64,000 bases of DNA from Aporrectodea caliginosa. Its lineage: Eukaryota > Annelida > Clitellata > Crassiclitellata > Lumbricidae. Below the pieces are notes generated by a model that worked only from the letters and a program-made list of their open reading frames with translations, was not told where the DNA came from and ran no database searches. Where the stretch lies: NCBI GenBank assembly GCA_020284085.1, contig JACEVL010001161.1, positions 3,271,344 to 3,335,343 on the forward strand. The letters are read 5' to 3'. Positions 11,438-23,777 of the stretch are shown here, one piece after another. Numbering within the stretch: the stretch's first letter is position 1; each line of letters opens with the position of its first letter. The translations under genes were made by a program, and so were the position numbers.

Positions 11438-12270
11438 CGATAGATCTGTCGTCGATCAACCGCAAATTAATTCACTGACTTCTTGTCGAGCGTTGAGGAG
11501 GAGTCTTCATAATTGTGGTGTTGATCATTTCTTGTTGGTCTCGGCTAAAGTTGTCTAGAGCTGTCTGCAGTTTGATGAGCGCCAGTTTCAACCAAAAGGA
11601 TCGCATCCGAACTACATCAATCGGTTTCCAAAGAATGAATAGTATTGAATACCCTTTTCTGTCAGAGGACAGGGGAGAGGATGCTTCAGTTGAACAGTTG
11701 CATCTGTCGTCTTTTACTCGGCTGTAATTTTGACCAACAGTGATGACAATGGTTGTTAATGAGTTGTACCACAATTCACGTAAATTTGTCGTGATTCATT
11801 CCAATGGATTGTCATCATTTGATCTGGTTATCTTGAGTTTGTCTGCATGTAGGATTTTTAGGATAGAGTCTTTTTTATGAGTGTTTTGTAAATATAGGTG
11901 GTATTATTAATTAATTTATTTGTTTCCTTTATTGCTTTGGTATTGCTGTCTAAATTCTAAAATGATCAGTTGATGAAATGGTAATTACTGTTGTGCTTTC
12001 AGCTGTAAAGCGCATGTGTCTCAGCTTTAAAATGCTAAAATTATGCATCCGTGTGAGACTTTTGTGATTAATGAAATCACATTCGTAGGAATGATGTAAA
12101 ATTATGCATGGACTGTTGTTCAGATAGGAAAATGCTTGTATTAGACCAGGTTCAAGAGTTACCTGAGCAAAGTGTAATGGAGTTGTGTTCTGTTAAGATG
12201 GGTAAGTGAAGAGCAGTCCAGGTGTTTCCATGGTAACGTAGCTGGAATAAACTGAAGTTCATCTGGTTGC
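11438..12270 (+). other. Probable zDHHC 3' UTR with polyadenylation signal
   Basis: No further coding potential follows the stop. An AATAAA at 12245-12250 is a plausible polyadenylation signal; another lies near 12762. The end of the transcript is inferred. Confidence 0.45.
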
Positions 12271-15200
12271 TTGCATGGAATTGACTCACTGACCAGGCTC
12301 ATGTAGGGACTTCTGTAGCACCAGCCTGTAATGCATTGGGCAAATACAGACCATCACATGTTACAGGTGTAATTGGAAGATCCTGTGTAAATTGCTGCTG
12401 TTAATTGAGACACCCTTGTAATGGCATGGCTGAGTTACGGCGCTATATAAATTGTCGTCATTATTAAAGCAACAACTGATATTCGTAAACACCAGGCAAC
12501 AATAATTATTGAAGAGTATACAATGCGTAGAAGACAAGAATTTCGGTTTGTCAGACAATGAACAAGTAATACTGTTTATTAATTGTAGATGTTAATATCT
12601 ATAAAAAAATAATGCAGATTGTGGGATTATGCATCACTTTAATATGTTCAGGTTCAACATGTTCAAAAATGCAATTGAAATTCATCTGTTAGCAACTGAC
12701 TAATGGTACACTAAAAGTAGGAACTGAGTAATGGTGCATTGAAAAAGTATTAACAGTGGTAAATAAACGTTAAATTTAATAATGCAACAATTTATTATGT
12801 GTTTTTAAATTCTTACTATTCTCTTAAGTGGAATAATAATCTGTTCATACTTTTTGCATCAGCAGTGCAACTTTCTTGTATTCAGAATGACTTTTGTGAT
12901 GAGAACAAGACACAATTTTCATAAACTTATCTTGTGACCCTAACATAATTTTCAAGTCCCTGATTCTACCTCACAAAACTCAAATTACAAGGATCATTTT
13001 TTTACATAGTGAATTAGTGAGTCACCAAAGAGCAATGATGGTAGCAAGCCCATATTAAATACTTTGTTTCTGTGATGTTCCTAGCAATAGTTTAATCTTG
13101 CAGGGATTCGGTCCAGGCCAACTCTACACTTTTTGTCCAGCACAACTGAAACTCATCCAAGGACGTGCATACCTTATGCGTTATGCATAATGGCAACTGA
13201 TGTAACATAAGTAGAAATTTATATAGCACCTTTGTCAGCCCGAATAGACTGACAATTAGCGGAGTTCCTGTCTTTGACTTGCTCTGTGGTCTGATGGCCT
13301 GAAGCTGTTAATGCTAACTGAATTGTATGTGTACCAGGTAGTTGAAAGTTTATCGCTATAAATTCTTGAGCAGATATACTGTATTTTGCTGGCTGATATC
13401 GTGGCTTCATCCTCATGATATGCTTTGTTCTTTGATATATCGTTTCTGTTGTAGATGGTTTTTGAGTTGAGTCAAGCAGCTTTTGTGGCAGTGTGGTATG
13501 CAGGCCCAATCAGTTGCATACTTAACTGGCAATTCAGTAATTGTTCTGTGGTTATTTTGCTTAGTTTGGGCATGTTAAGAGGCAACTGTACTGACAATTA
13601 ACAAGTCTGTGCATGGTTGTTACCACAATATGCTGGTTCCACGCTGAGAACTTTTAAATTTGCAGGTTTAATGCTCTTGGAATGAGCTCGAACACCTCTC
13701 ATCTCACCTTTAGGATGTAGAAGACCTTACTTCTGATGTTGATGCATTTTTATGTCATATTTGTGTCCCACTATGCTATTTACATTGTATGATATCGCTG
13801 CCTTTTGTGCAACTGACCACCACTCACATGTATTACATCCATGATCTGTGAAAGCTAATGTGAAGATGTGTGTAAACAATTTTGTTCACTGGTCTACTGC
13901 GCAGAATTTTAGATGACCAAACCTCTGAAGGGTGATGAGCTGCATATGCCATATGACACTTTGTCTCAGTAATAGCCGCTTGTAACAGTGACTGGTACCA
14001 GTTGTGTCCATGGTTAACAGTCGTCTAGGTTAGTTCAGTTCCTGTGAAAGTTAGTCTAGCTGTTTGGGATTTATAACATTTATTGATCACTTATAATGTG
14101 GAAAGGCAGTTGATAAAATTGTGTTATGCCATGGTCATGATGTGTAAGGCATCTGCTCAGAAATTTGAAAACATGACAGACAACATCAGTGTAAAACTAG
14201 GCTGCATTTAACCCCTCAACGATGAGCAGCATTGTTTTCGCAGACATTTTAATACACACGTTATTAAAGGGTTAAGTAATGACTGCTATTTAGCCGGAAA
14301 ATTATGCATTTGATGATGGCTTTATGCTTTCAGCTTCAGTGTCTGCCTTAGGATGCCTTCTGTTGCTTTGCTAACCACCCATTTGTACCTGAATTAGATA
14401 TTTGTGGTTTCATTTTGGAGGACTGCCATTGGAATGAACTGCCATTGTGTAGGCCTGCAGTGATACTGCAATTGTGTTAATCAAGATTTGGGCAGAGTAG
14501 CTTCAAATCAGAAATGAAGACTTTAGCAGAGGAATTTTGTTGGTACACGCAAAGTGACTGGTTAATGGCATGTGTAATTGTGTATGTGTTTCTGTGTTTA
14601 ATCCTTTTAATACTTTTTGTCTTCGTGTGTTCTTCTTAAGTTCATGTGGAAGAAACATCAGATGAACAAATACTTTTTTATGCTTTGTGAATTGAATCCG
14701 TTAAGTGTAGTATTGTAAAGAATCAAACATTGAAGAACACCTTACTTCTTGTAGCAAACACCTTACTTCTTGTAACAAAATGTGCTGTCACTGAAACATG
14801 GCATTGAATATGCTGTCACTGAAATGTGGCATATGGTATATGGAGTGGCACTGGTGCACAAGTGGCACACCTTCACTGTGTGTGTCTAGTCACTGATGCC
14901 AATGAAATTGAGGTTCTGCCAAAGGATTCTTCAATTCAAATCCAGGAACAACACTTCTGAAGACGCTGTTCATAGAGCAATGTAAATCAAATGAACAACT
15001 GCCCACCTTATCTTACCTTACATAGCATCAGCTACCGATAACTCTCCAGCGATGGCAGTCAGACATGGAATACTTTGACATGGAATGTAAAAGGGACCAG
15101 TAACAATTGCAGTATTCGTTGGCTGTTTTTTTGCCAAGGGGATAAGACACAACATATGAAGACAACTTGTGTTAACTAATTTGATATAATTCAGTGTCAC

Positions 15201-15470
15201 ATCAGTTGTTTTCAGTTATTTATGTAAGCAACAGCATTCTTTCCAAATATAAACATAGGAAAAATGTAAAATGTCAGTATGTATTCAATTGGTCATCTTT
15301 ATCCTAAAACTGATCAATTTATTGGAGTATTCTAGTATTACAAGAACTGTCGCACACACACTTACTATATATGCACAATTGCACATATACATGTACACAA
15401 TACACAAAAAACAATGCAGCACATTAGGACCGTTTGTCTGCCATTATATTGTAGAGCTTATTATTCATTC
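12271..15470. other. Intergenic DNA with short repeat tails
   Basis: Holds a LINE/SINE-type tail GGCGCTATATAAATTG near 12438-12455, a similar inverted tail near 13216-13230, and one small MITE (14206-14277). No gene seen; open frames are short and lack domains. Confidence 0.45.
14206..14277. repeat. Small palindromic MITE, TTAACCC type
   Basis: TTAACCCCTCAACGATGAG opens and ACGTTATTAAAGGGTTAA closes the ~70-bp unit as imperfect inverted repeats, with an inner GCAGCATTG. It looks like an older relative of the elements at 22738 and 62802. Confidence 0.5.
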
Positions 15471-15692
15471 ATTTCATTTCGAGCACTTGTTATAGCGCCC
15501 CTTCCAGATTCCTACTCAGAGGCGCTCCCGACTACAGCGCGGACACTGAATCGGAGTTTCACGCCGAAGTGCATGAGCAATTGCGAGTGAAGGACTTGCC
15601 CAGGGTCCCTACGTGGCGGCTTGAGGTGGATTCGAACCCGCAACCCTCCAGCTGCAAGGCACCGAACATACCTCTACACCACCGCGCCCCAC
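15470..15692 (-). mobile_element. tRNA-derived SINE with LINE-like 3' tail
   Basis: On the minus strand the head begins GGGGCGCGGTGGTGTAGAGG (A-box region) and carries a B-box GGGTTCGAATCC about 40 nt later. The body ends GGGAGCGCCTCTGAGTAG, then AAGGGGCGCTATA and ATGAATGAATAA. This tail is the same as that of the CR1/L2-like LINE at 8848. The SINE is therefore likely mobilised by that LINE's machinery. Confidence 0.85.
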
Positions 15693-17848
15693 TGATTATT
15701 CTGTTACCCAAAAAACGAATTCTTCATGTATACATGTGCATTTGAGAGATGGATAGCATCGTTTGCTCTGCAAAGGTATCTTGGAGAAGAATTAGCCATT
15801 CAGCATTAGAGCAAAATTGAAAAGCTGGCATTATTAGTCATCATTTTTAGAGACTTTATAGTGCCAATATCAAAATACACATAATCAAATGGTCCCCATT
15901 CAAAAAGGAGCAGCCATGGGATGAAGTGTCTTCAGTTTAGTTTTCTAACCTTAGAATATGAGGCAGGTAACTAATTATTATCGTACCTCTGCTAATGTAA
16001 TTGTGGCCAACTTGGCTATAGCATTGGAGAAGAATTCATTAAACTGTCCCTTTCTGGCAGAACCCTTTTCTCTATATTGGTTGTCCAGCACCTGTCTATC
16101 CTCAACACATAAGGCACACCCAATGAAAGGTGAAACTTGGAAGGCCATTTAAAGTATTAGTCACTTAGCATATCAATGAATGCAACCCACAAAGGTTCAG
16201 TCAGTCTTTTGTTTTAACCCAGGCACACAACAGACTTGACTGAATGGTCTGTATAGGAGAGCTTAAAGGATCTTAACTTTAAAAATGATCTTTCACTAAC
16301 ATTTCTTGTACACAGCACAGATATGGTGACACAATCAGAGACTCTACATTGGAATGATCAACTCATGGAGCCCACAAAGAATCAAAACATGTTCACTAAT
16401 GAACAAAGAAACTCCAGTAATTCTAGGTTTATGCGACAGTTACAGACTTGGCAAAGATATATTTTATGGCAAATCAGTTATGGTTACAATGTTGATTCAC
16501 AAATCATATACAGCCTTTCAAGTAAAATTAACATCTTCCAATTGACATCTTGCAGTCTTCACAAGGGTGACACGGCAAATCAGTAGGTAGATATTAATAG
16601 TGCCTTTAAGGAGTAAAGGACATCTACAAGGCACCATCTACTGATATCCATGCACAGCATTCAGAAACTGAATGTTCAGTTCTACTATTACATCATAACA
16701 AAATGCACTTAATTTCAAAAACATCTTGTTGATCAAATCAAATACTACACATATGCAGCTGTATATTTGAAGACACCATTGTCAATGCCATATTTCTTTT
16801 CAGTTCAATTATATTTTAAAACACAATTGCCCCTCCAATGAAAACTCTAAAAAAATTATACATGTAGCCAAGTGTATAAACAGAGCAAAGTCACAAAAAT
16901 CTTGTTCGTCAAATTTCGATATTAAACGATCGAGATTCGTTAAACGAGTATTTCATGAAGAATTACACTGTTAGTACAATATATATTAAAATGAAAAACA
17001 ACCAGAATATATACAAACAATATCTAAAAACAATAAATGAGTATGACATACATCTTAAGATAAATAAAGCTACATTTGTTAGAATTGTGAATTCTCAGCT
17101 TTAGGATTCAGAGTTTGAATGCCAATGGATCACATCAGATCCAAACACCAGATTTAGCTATGTATGGCAAGCTACTCACCCATGCATACGTCTCCACTTC
17201 TGGTTCATGTTCTAACATAGTCACTCTGGTTTCATAACAATAATGGCAATCACAAGAACTAATGCAAAAAAGCATTTGCAGTACATTATAAGTAGACTAC
17301 AGTTCAACTGAACTTTTCATATGAGTATTAATCTTTAAATCTTTTGCCTCCTTTAATAACAGCTTCTATTAAAATCAGATCTAAAAACTGATAGTTTTTA
17401 GTACATCTATAACTCTGAACTTCAGCCTCAGCTTTGCAGCAAACACCCGCTTATATTTAAATTGACACAGGGCTGCCAGAAAGGATATCCATCAGCTGTT
17501 TCCTATCATCCTTCACAGTTCACTCTGGAGTTGATGCGAACAAGGCTAATACAGGTCAGATTGACCATTCAAAGTCACTAGTCTGTGCCTCCAAATTCAG
17601 ACATGAACCAGCAGAACTTCAGATAGAATTGTGTAAACTGCTAAAATGTGGTGCAATATGAAAAACGCTAACAAGAGTCAGGTTGATATTCATACTTTAA
17701 CAGTCAGATCAGTAAGCCCGAGAGATTCATAATCTCCTTTTTTAGACATTTCTTCCTATTTCAAGTCTTAGGCATTTTGCCCAAGGAAGAATTAGCAGTC
17801 TCTTTTCATCAAATATAAATTCATTTCGCTTCTCAGTTTTTGTGAGTT
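15693..17848. other. Intergenic DNA and probable 3' UTR of the minus-strand membrane gene
   Basis: AT-rich with no recognised gene. The part next to 17848 should contain the 3' UTR of the TMEM200-like gene; a minus-strand ATTAAA at 17357-17352 is a possible polyadenylation signal. A LINE-type tail fragment may lie near 15848-15870. Confidence 0.4.
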
Positions 17849-18629
17849 TTAGATTTCTGTTTCTCCTGAAGTGTCCAGTGACTGCCTGTCCAGGCGCTGC
17901 TGTGAGAGGCGGGACAGTGGAGGAGTGGCCGACGGAGTGATGTGGATGGCGGTTCCTGGTTGTGCCTTGATGTGTACTCGAAGCTGTTGAGGATCTGGAG
18001 AGTACATATGTGCAGTTCCACGTGCAATTGCATCTCTGATTGGATCTGATGCTCCAGCTGGATACTGCTGACCTTTGCCCTCTTTCGAAGTCTTACCAGG
18101 GCGACGTGGGGCTGCATCTGTCAAGTCTTTCCTCTTCATCTGTGCGTCGGGCTCTCTGTCTTCACTCTCATAAACATCGTTTGAATAAGCATTCACATGA
18201 CCAGCTGGCCGTGACGAACGAGAAGGCATGAGCATTCCAGGAACGCCAAGGTCTGCCTCTCCAGCTCCTGAGCTGTAGGACTGGTTGACCGAACCGTTGG
18301 AGCTGTCACTCTTTCTCGGAGTGTTCCTCTTCTTCTGAATTCTCATTGGATCGGGGACGTTGTCAAGGGAATCGATACTACCGCCGTTATATTTTCCAGA
18401 GGTATCAGGTTTTCGAGTTGGATCCGGCATCATCTCCACCGTGGAAGAACTGTAGCGTCCTTTCATTGCATAGGCACCTGAACTACGACTGCTGCTGGGA
18501 TCATCTTTTGGGCCTCCGTTCTTGCCTGTGGTTGAAGCACTGCCATCTCCTGGATGTCTCTTGTACGTTCTGTCTTCCATACCAACTGGTGCTTGCCGCT
18601 GGACCAAAATCTCTCTACTTGAACTGCCA
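17849..18629 (-). CDS. TMEM200-like gene, exon 2 (cytoplasmic tail)
   Basis: Begins GSSSREILVQRQAPVG and ends SLDTSGETEI, about 259 residues of low-complexity polar sequence with repeated PDP(T/M)R motifs (MPDPTRK, VPDPMRI) and several possible basophilic phosphorylation sites. Confidence 0.8.
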
Positions 18630-20226
18630 CTGAAATATAAACAAGATCCAAACACTCATACTGTGAGCACTTAACATTCAAAGAAAATAATTTAATGTCT
18701 AAACATGTTTTGGTCAAATCTGAAAGGCAAATTCATTTAATAGTCTGTTCATTCTGTGTATTTTTGTAAAGTGGGAAGAAGAAGTATGTATTATAGTTCC
18801 AGACAGATGAAAAACGACGATTGCCTCACAGCTGTGCAACATTTCCACATGAATGTAATGTAATTTAGGCCCCCTAATGCTAAATATCTTTATCTCAGCA
18901 CCACAGTAGCAGTGTAGTCAGTAAAATCAACTCATTTAAGGAACAGTGCTCAATGAAAAGTCAATTCTGGGTCAATGTCCATAATAGCTAACACCAAGAG
19001 AATCAGAGTGAAAAAACAGCTTCATGACCTGCCAGCAAATGACAATTCAGACCAACCAACAAGTACTGAACGAGAAACTACATAAAGCACAAATCTTTGG
19101 AAGAAATAAGGTCAAAGTTATGTCATCTGCAGTTTTAATTCTAAAAGACACAAACTTGAAATCACTGAAGTTTATTTCATAACCCAAATCAAGACTTACA
19201 GCAGTATTTAGTGTCACTCAACTAGGAATAACATAAAGAATGTGGACAAAAGTCATCTTTGTATACATCTGTCTTTGTATGTTTAATGTAAGCAATTGTA
19301 TTGTTAAATAAAAATATGCTGCTTCGAATCAAACATTCTATGAGTTCCATTTCCTGTTACACATATCATCGGAAAGAAACTGTACAGAAGGGATCATGGA
19401 TGCATCAGGTGTATTTATAACATATTTCTGGTAATCACTGTAGAGAAATCAGTTCTATATCCTTTTTAAATCTGAAAAGTTTAGAGTAACAAGCATTGAT
19501 CCTTTCAAGTCAAGTATAACAGTGCAAAGGAAATTGATACGAAGTCAATGAAAATGTTACTAAAACTCGATGGAGGAAGAAAAACTTATGGCTGGCTGGC
19601 TGGATGAATGGAAAAAAAATTTAATGAGAAATGAGAACTGAGCTTAAAACTTAAAAGCTTTTCTAATAATTACAATGTTCGAAGAGACCGAACAATAAAA
19701 GAGCCTATAATAAAACAGCATAATAATGACTAAATTCATTTAAAATTTGGTTGTAAAATTAGACTCAGTCAGAAACTATTCAGTCTTTTGAGACACATCA
19801 CTGACATTCAGTGCCATGCCAAGACAATATGTAACTAAAGGAAAAAGCATTGCTCTTTGCAGGTACTCACAGTCTGTTAGCAGCAAGGTTGGTCAGCTTG
19901 CGTTCCCACCTCTCTCGCTCCCGATTGTTAAGAAATACAACAAGGACTACACCAAGAACGAATAATCCTCCGCCAACCCCAAGTAACACTGGTCCGGCAA
20001 TCTTAAGTGGGTTTTCCCCGATGGATGTGGCACCCGGCCAGTTGGCAATGATGGTCATCGTCAGCCCTATGAAGACCATCCCCAGCGAAAGCACAAGAAG
20101 GAGTATTCCAAACGGATTGCATCGCGGTGGCATCGTCCGCCTCTGAGCATAGGCAAAATACCTCGCTCTTGCCAAGGCCTCACTGTCCACCACAACACCA
20201 CCACCTCCAGCGTCAGGTTTATTCAT
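17849..20226 (-). CDS. Two-pass membrane protein resembling TMEM200, two coding exons
   Basis: Coding exons are 20226-19871 (356 nt, donor AGACT|GTGAGT) and 18629-17849 (781 nt, acceptor ATATTTCAG|T). Together they give 1137 nt, 378 residues plus stop, with phase kept. The N-terminal part has two hydrophobic segments at about 39-61 and 75-99, separated by a short loop with NWPG and followed by a basic stretch NNRERERWERK. The motif ENPLKIAGPVLLGVGG ahead of the second segment recalls the KMLGP motif of TMEM200 proteins (DUF2371). The long C-terminal tail is hydrophilic, rich in Ser, Pro, Lys and Arg, and likely cytoplasmic and disordered. No enzyme motif is seen; molecular function is unknown. 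Orthology to TMEM200 is an inference from two short motifs and topology. Confidence 0.8.
18630..19870 (-). other. Intron of TMEM200-like gene
   Basis: About 1.24 kb bounded by GTGAGT and TTTCAG on the minus strand. AT-rich, no repeat recognised. Confidence 0.75.
19871..20226 (-). CDS. TMEM200-like gene, exon 1 (membrane domain)
   Basis: Starts MNKPDAGGGGVVVDSEALAR and encodes both membrane segments. A 5' UTR splice acceptor TTTTGTAG|GA lies just upstream at 20243, so a further noncoding exon is expected at higher coordinates. Confidence 0.83.
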
Positions 20227-20242
20227 GATTGCTCAAGTAGTC
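20227..20242 (-). other. 5' UTR piece and splice acceptor of TMEM200-like gene
   Basis: Sixteen noncoding bases between the acceptor AG and the ATG on the minus strand. The upstream UTR exon was not located. Confidence 0.55.
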
Positions 20243-20352
20243 CTACAAAACAAACATTTATTCAATTCAGTTACCCTGCTTAAAGCAACGAAATACCATT
20301 TAATAGTAACTGTAACGGGTCATACAAATGTAATGGCAATGGCACCATTTAA

Positions 20353-21147
20353 GGGGCCGTCCATACATGACGTCACGCACCTAGGGGGGTCGGGGTAGGA
20401 AATTTGTGACGATGTGTGACATGGGGTGGGGTCTGAGAAATGTTATGTCACATCAGGTCTATGTAATTAAATTTAACAATTAACAACAATTTAATTTTAA
20501 CAACAACAGCACTAATTTGAGTATTCAATTTTCATTATTTTTTTATTATTTTAATGTATACGGGCACCATTATTAATAATTTTCTAATTATTTAAATATT
20601 TGGTCACCGTCAGATTTTAAAATATTTATGCTCTCCCTATTTGTTTCATGAAGGAGCATGGGAGAATGGAGAAGCATAAATTCTATAAATTTTTGGAAAC
20701 ATTGTTTATATTAAACATTTTAATTCTAATGATTCGCCCAGTGCTGTTCATTCTGTGGAATGAATATGTTATTGTGGAACTTCCACTCTTTCCATTCTGC
20801 TTTGTTCTACTACAAAATATTCTGAACATCGATAGTAATTGGTTAGACGATGAATATTCACATTAATTTTATGCTAATATCAGCTTTGCAAAGACTCCTT
20901 TTTAATATCTGACTTTCTACTTTAATATAACTTCACAGTGCAGTGCCACATTAAATACTTATTGCAATGACAGTAAATTTGATTTGAAACATGCTTTATT
21001 ATCAAATGGAAATTTGGTTTTGGGGGTCAGAGCTTTGTGACGTCATTTTTTCAAGGGGGTGTTACTTTTTGTGATGAAGTGTGACGAGGGGAGGAGGGGG
21101 GGTCAAAAATCGGCCAAAATTGCGTGATGTGATTTATGGACGGCCCC
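20353..21147. mobile_element. TIR element of the GGGGCCGTCCAT family, ~0.8 kb
   Basis: Inverted termini GGGGCCGTCCAT...ATGGACGGCCCC, followed inward by GACGTCACG-like words and G-rich runs (GGGGGGTCGGGG, GGGGAGGAGGGGGG) in inverted arrangement. Possible TTA target duplication. The interior is AT-rich. One 72-residue open frame at 20648-20866 has no recognised domain. Confidence 0.85.
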
Positions 21148-21559
21148 TTAGCGATAGTAAAAAAGTGGCAGCTACAATTATTTGTTCAGTAATAATTTGC
21201 CATATGGTTACCCAAACAGTAGCTAGCTTGTTCTGTCATCTAACTGGGTCTGTTGAATGGACTCTGTTTCAACCCCAGGCACTTTGCTTGCACAGGATCA
21301 AGTCCTTTAACAATAAGCAGTAGAATTTGGAACCTGCATATGCTGGGAAGTAAACAAACACTGCTTAAAGGCACAGGCCAACTGTACACACCTCTGCAGT
21401 TTGTCTCTGGTCAGCTGAAGACCTAAGGAATAGAACCAAACACCAGCACTTCTCTATGGGCCACAGGAAACTACATTCCAATTTGTTTACTGACTGAATT
21501 CAGTCTGCTATTATACAACTTTTCAATTGTGATTTATTGTAGCCCTATGTACGTATATG
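21148..21559. other. Short unannotated spacer
   Basis: No gene or repeat recognised between the TIR element and the microsatellite. Confidence 0.5.
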
Positions 21560-21576
21560 TGCAAGTGCATTCATGC

Positions 21577-21609
<33 letters not shown>

Positions 21610-21819
21610 CGTACGTACGTACGTACGTACGTACGTACGTACGTACGTACGTATGTATGTATGTATGTATGTATGTACAAATGCTTGCATGTATGCATGT
21701 AAGTATGCATGAATGTAAATATGTGAGCATGCATCCATGTATGTTTGAATGTATTCATTATGTATATATGAATATATGCATATGTGTGTGCATATGTGTA
21801 TGTATGTTTGAATGCATTC

Positions 21820-21858
<39 letters not shown>

Positions 21859-21990
21859 TATAAAATATACATGTGTGTGTAAGTATGTGAGTCTGCTTGT
21901 ATGTGTGTGAATAAAAGTATATGTATACATATATACACATACACATATGCAAACATATATACACATATACACATTCTCTGCAAATGTGGT
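21560..21990. repeat. ATGT/ACGT compound microsatellite with TA core
   Basis: ATGT repeats enclose about eleven pure ACGT units (21606-21652). Degenerate ATGT/ATGC follows, then a TA tract at 21824-21854. The long open frames on both strands here are period-4 artefacts. Confidence 0.95.
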
Positions 21991-22054
21991 AGGCCCTAGG
22001 GTTTAGAATGGCCTCCCTTGGGAGCTATGCCTGTTAGCTAAATCATGTACTGAT

Positions 22055-22150
22055 ACGTCTTATGGCCATTGGAAAACTTACCTTTTTGCTGGAGTTGGGA
22101 GCGCTTCTGAGTAGTTACCTTGAAGGGGCACTATTTAAATTTTTCAATAA
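22055..22150 (+). repeat. LINE 3' tail seeding a microsatellite
   Basis: GGGAGCGCTTCTGAGTAG, then CTTGAAGGGGCACTAT and AATAAATGTATGAAT: the CR1/L2-like tail in plus orientation, running directly into the next ATGT array. Confidence 0.75.
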
Positions 22151-22187
22151 ATGTATGAATATACATGTACACAAATGTATGTATGTG

Positions 22188-22240
<53 letters not shown>

Positions 22241-22378
22241 ATGTACATGTATGTATGTATGTATGTATGTATGTATGTATGTATGTATGTATGTATGTAT
22301 GTATGTATGTATGTAGGCCCTATGTATGTAGGCCCTATGTATGTAGGCCCTATGTATGTAGGCCCTATGTATGTATGG
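22151..22378. repeat. GT and ATGT microsatellite with AGGCCCTATGT units
   Basis: GT tract (22197-22224), ATGT array (22225-22314), then four units of GTAGGCCCTATGTAT at 22313-22375. Confidence 0.95.
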
Positions 22379-22384
22379 TGGCTT

Positions 22385-22470
22385 GGTGTTGATCATATGA
22401 TACTGGCAGTTAGTAAAGTTAAGCATAACTGAGCCTGGTTAGTAGTTGGATGGGTGACTGTCCACATCAC
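22385..22470 (+). ncRNA. 5S rRNA-like fragment (pseudogene or 5S-derived SINE head)
   Basis: GAGCCTGGTTAGTAGTTGGA followed by TGGGTGAC matches the conserved internal promoter end and 3' half of metazoan 5S rRNA (GCCTGGTTAGTACTTGGATG). An AGTTAAGCATAACT stretch replaces the box-A region. The outer stem is not preserved, so it is not a working 5S gene. Confidence 0.7.
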
Positions 22471-22737
22471 CTTACTTCCATAATTTCAGCATTATTTTGT
22501 AAAGGTCTACCAACATAAATGAGGATGGGTTAGAAAGTGTCCTGTCAATGGATTGATCATTGCTGTGGTCATTATCATATCTCAGGCAAATGATCAACCA
22601 TATCTCAATGCTTCTGCCAAGTTCTACAGGGACGTACCTTTATGTAGCCTACCATTGTACCTACGTAATTACATATCTTAGTCGTCATGACTTATTCAAT
22701 ATCTCATGTACGAAGCTCAAATACAGTTCTAACTCTA

Positions 22738-22820
22738 CTTAACACTTTAATGACAAGCTGCATTGGTTTCCCATTCGCTTTTAGTACAGGCTCATTGATA
22801 GTCATTGTTAAAGTGTTAAA
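22738..22820. repeat. Small palindromic MITE, TTAACACTTTAA type
   Basis: TTAACACTTTAATGACAAG at the left pairs with GTCATTGTTAAAGTGTTAA at the right. The inner GCTGCATTGGTTTCCCA is shared with the inverted copy at 62802-62882. Confidence 0.75.
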
Positions 22821-23777
22821 GACTTAATATTCAACTCAGGTGCACTGGACGCCAGAACAGTGCCTGCAGACATTTTGCACTCAGAACTACTTCACTCAGA
22901 CTCAGCCCCGTTTTGAAGGGCCAAGAATCAGTCTGGCACCATCATGCCTTTAACTCAAGGGTTCAGGGTTCGGACTTCACTCAGATTCTGGAAGATAAGC
23001 CAGGTGTGGAGCGCCGTTGGTTACCTTTAAGTAGGCCTACCTCTATTTGGCAGGCACACTGCAGATGCATCAAAAATCAAAATGCATTGGGATGGGCTAG
23101 GAAATTTGAGCACACAATATTTGCATCTTCAACTGTAGCACAGTTTAGAAACTGTTGCGAAGATTTCATATTAAACAGCGAAGTTCACGCTAATTAGTGT
23201 GCTGTCAACACCTTCGCCCATCGTCAACAATGACATACACCCTATGCTCACCTGTAGCCTAATAGATAATCCAACGAAGATCTCTTATTACTTCAACAGA
23301 ATTCTCAAGATCCCATTCGCAAACACGATCGCATAATTTCGGTTGTCACTGACTGATTATTTGAGCAAAAACCGAACTACGATCGCATCCGAAAGCCATA
23401 AAGGTGTCCTGCCATTTTGCCAGGTAAGTTCGACCCGCATTCACACGGGTTACACCTGCTATGCGAGAGACGAGCACACACACCTGAGCGAAGCTCTGGC
23501 TGCATGCTTAGCTCCGTCTCACTGACCTCTTTTTTCTATTGTCGTTAGGAACTGCGATGAGAAAACACAACACATTGGTAGGCCTAAACTCTGTCGAAAT
23601 CCTAGTCGAGTTTGGACGAAATTCAAGCATGCCTGTGGTCAAAGTAGTTTCGAGGCTTAATTAGTATTAGCCTATAATTAGTATGCTGTATTAATTGTCA
23701 ATAATCAAAAATAGGTGCACGCCAATTGAGTTTGTGGAAAGGCTAGCTAGCCTATAGCCCATAGCTTATTTGGGATT
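22821..23777. other. Unannotated stretch
   Basis: No gene or confident repeat. Some tRNA-like words (GGGTTCGGAC near 22967) are too weak to call. Confidence 0.4.

Noticed and set aside
11515..11727. 70-codon frame just after the zDHHC stop
   Set aside because: Lies in the probable 3' UTR, no domain, not in phase with an exon junction.
21534..22432. Several long His/Tyr/Thr or Met/Tyr/Val-rich open frames on both strands
   Set aside because: Translation of ATGT/ACGT/GT microsatellites.
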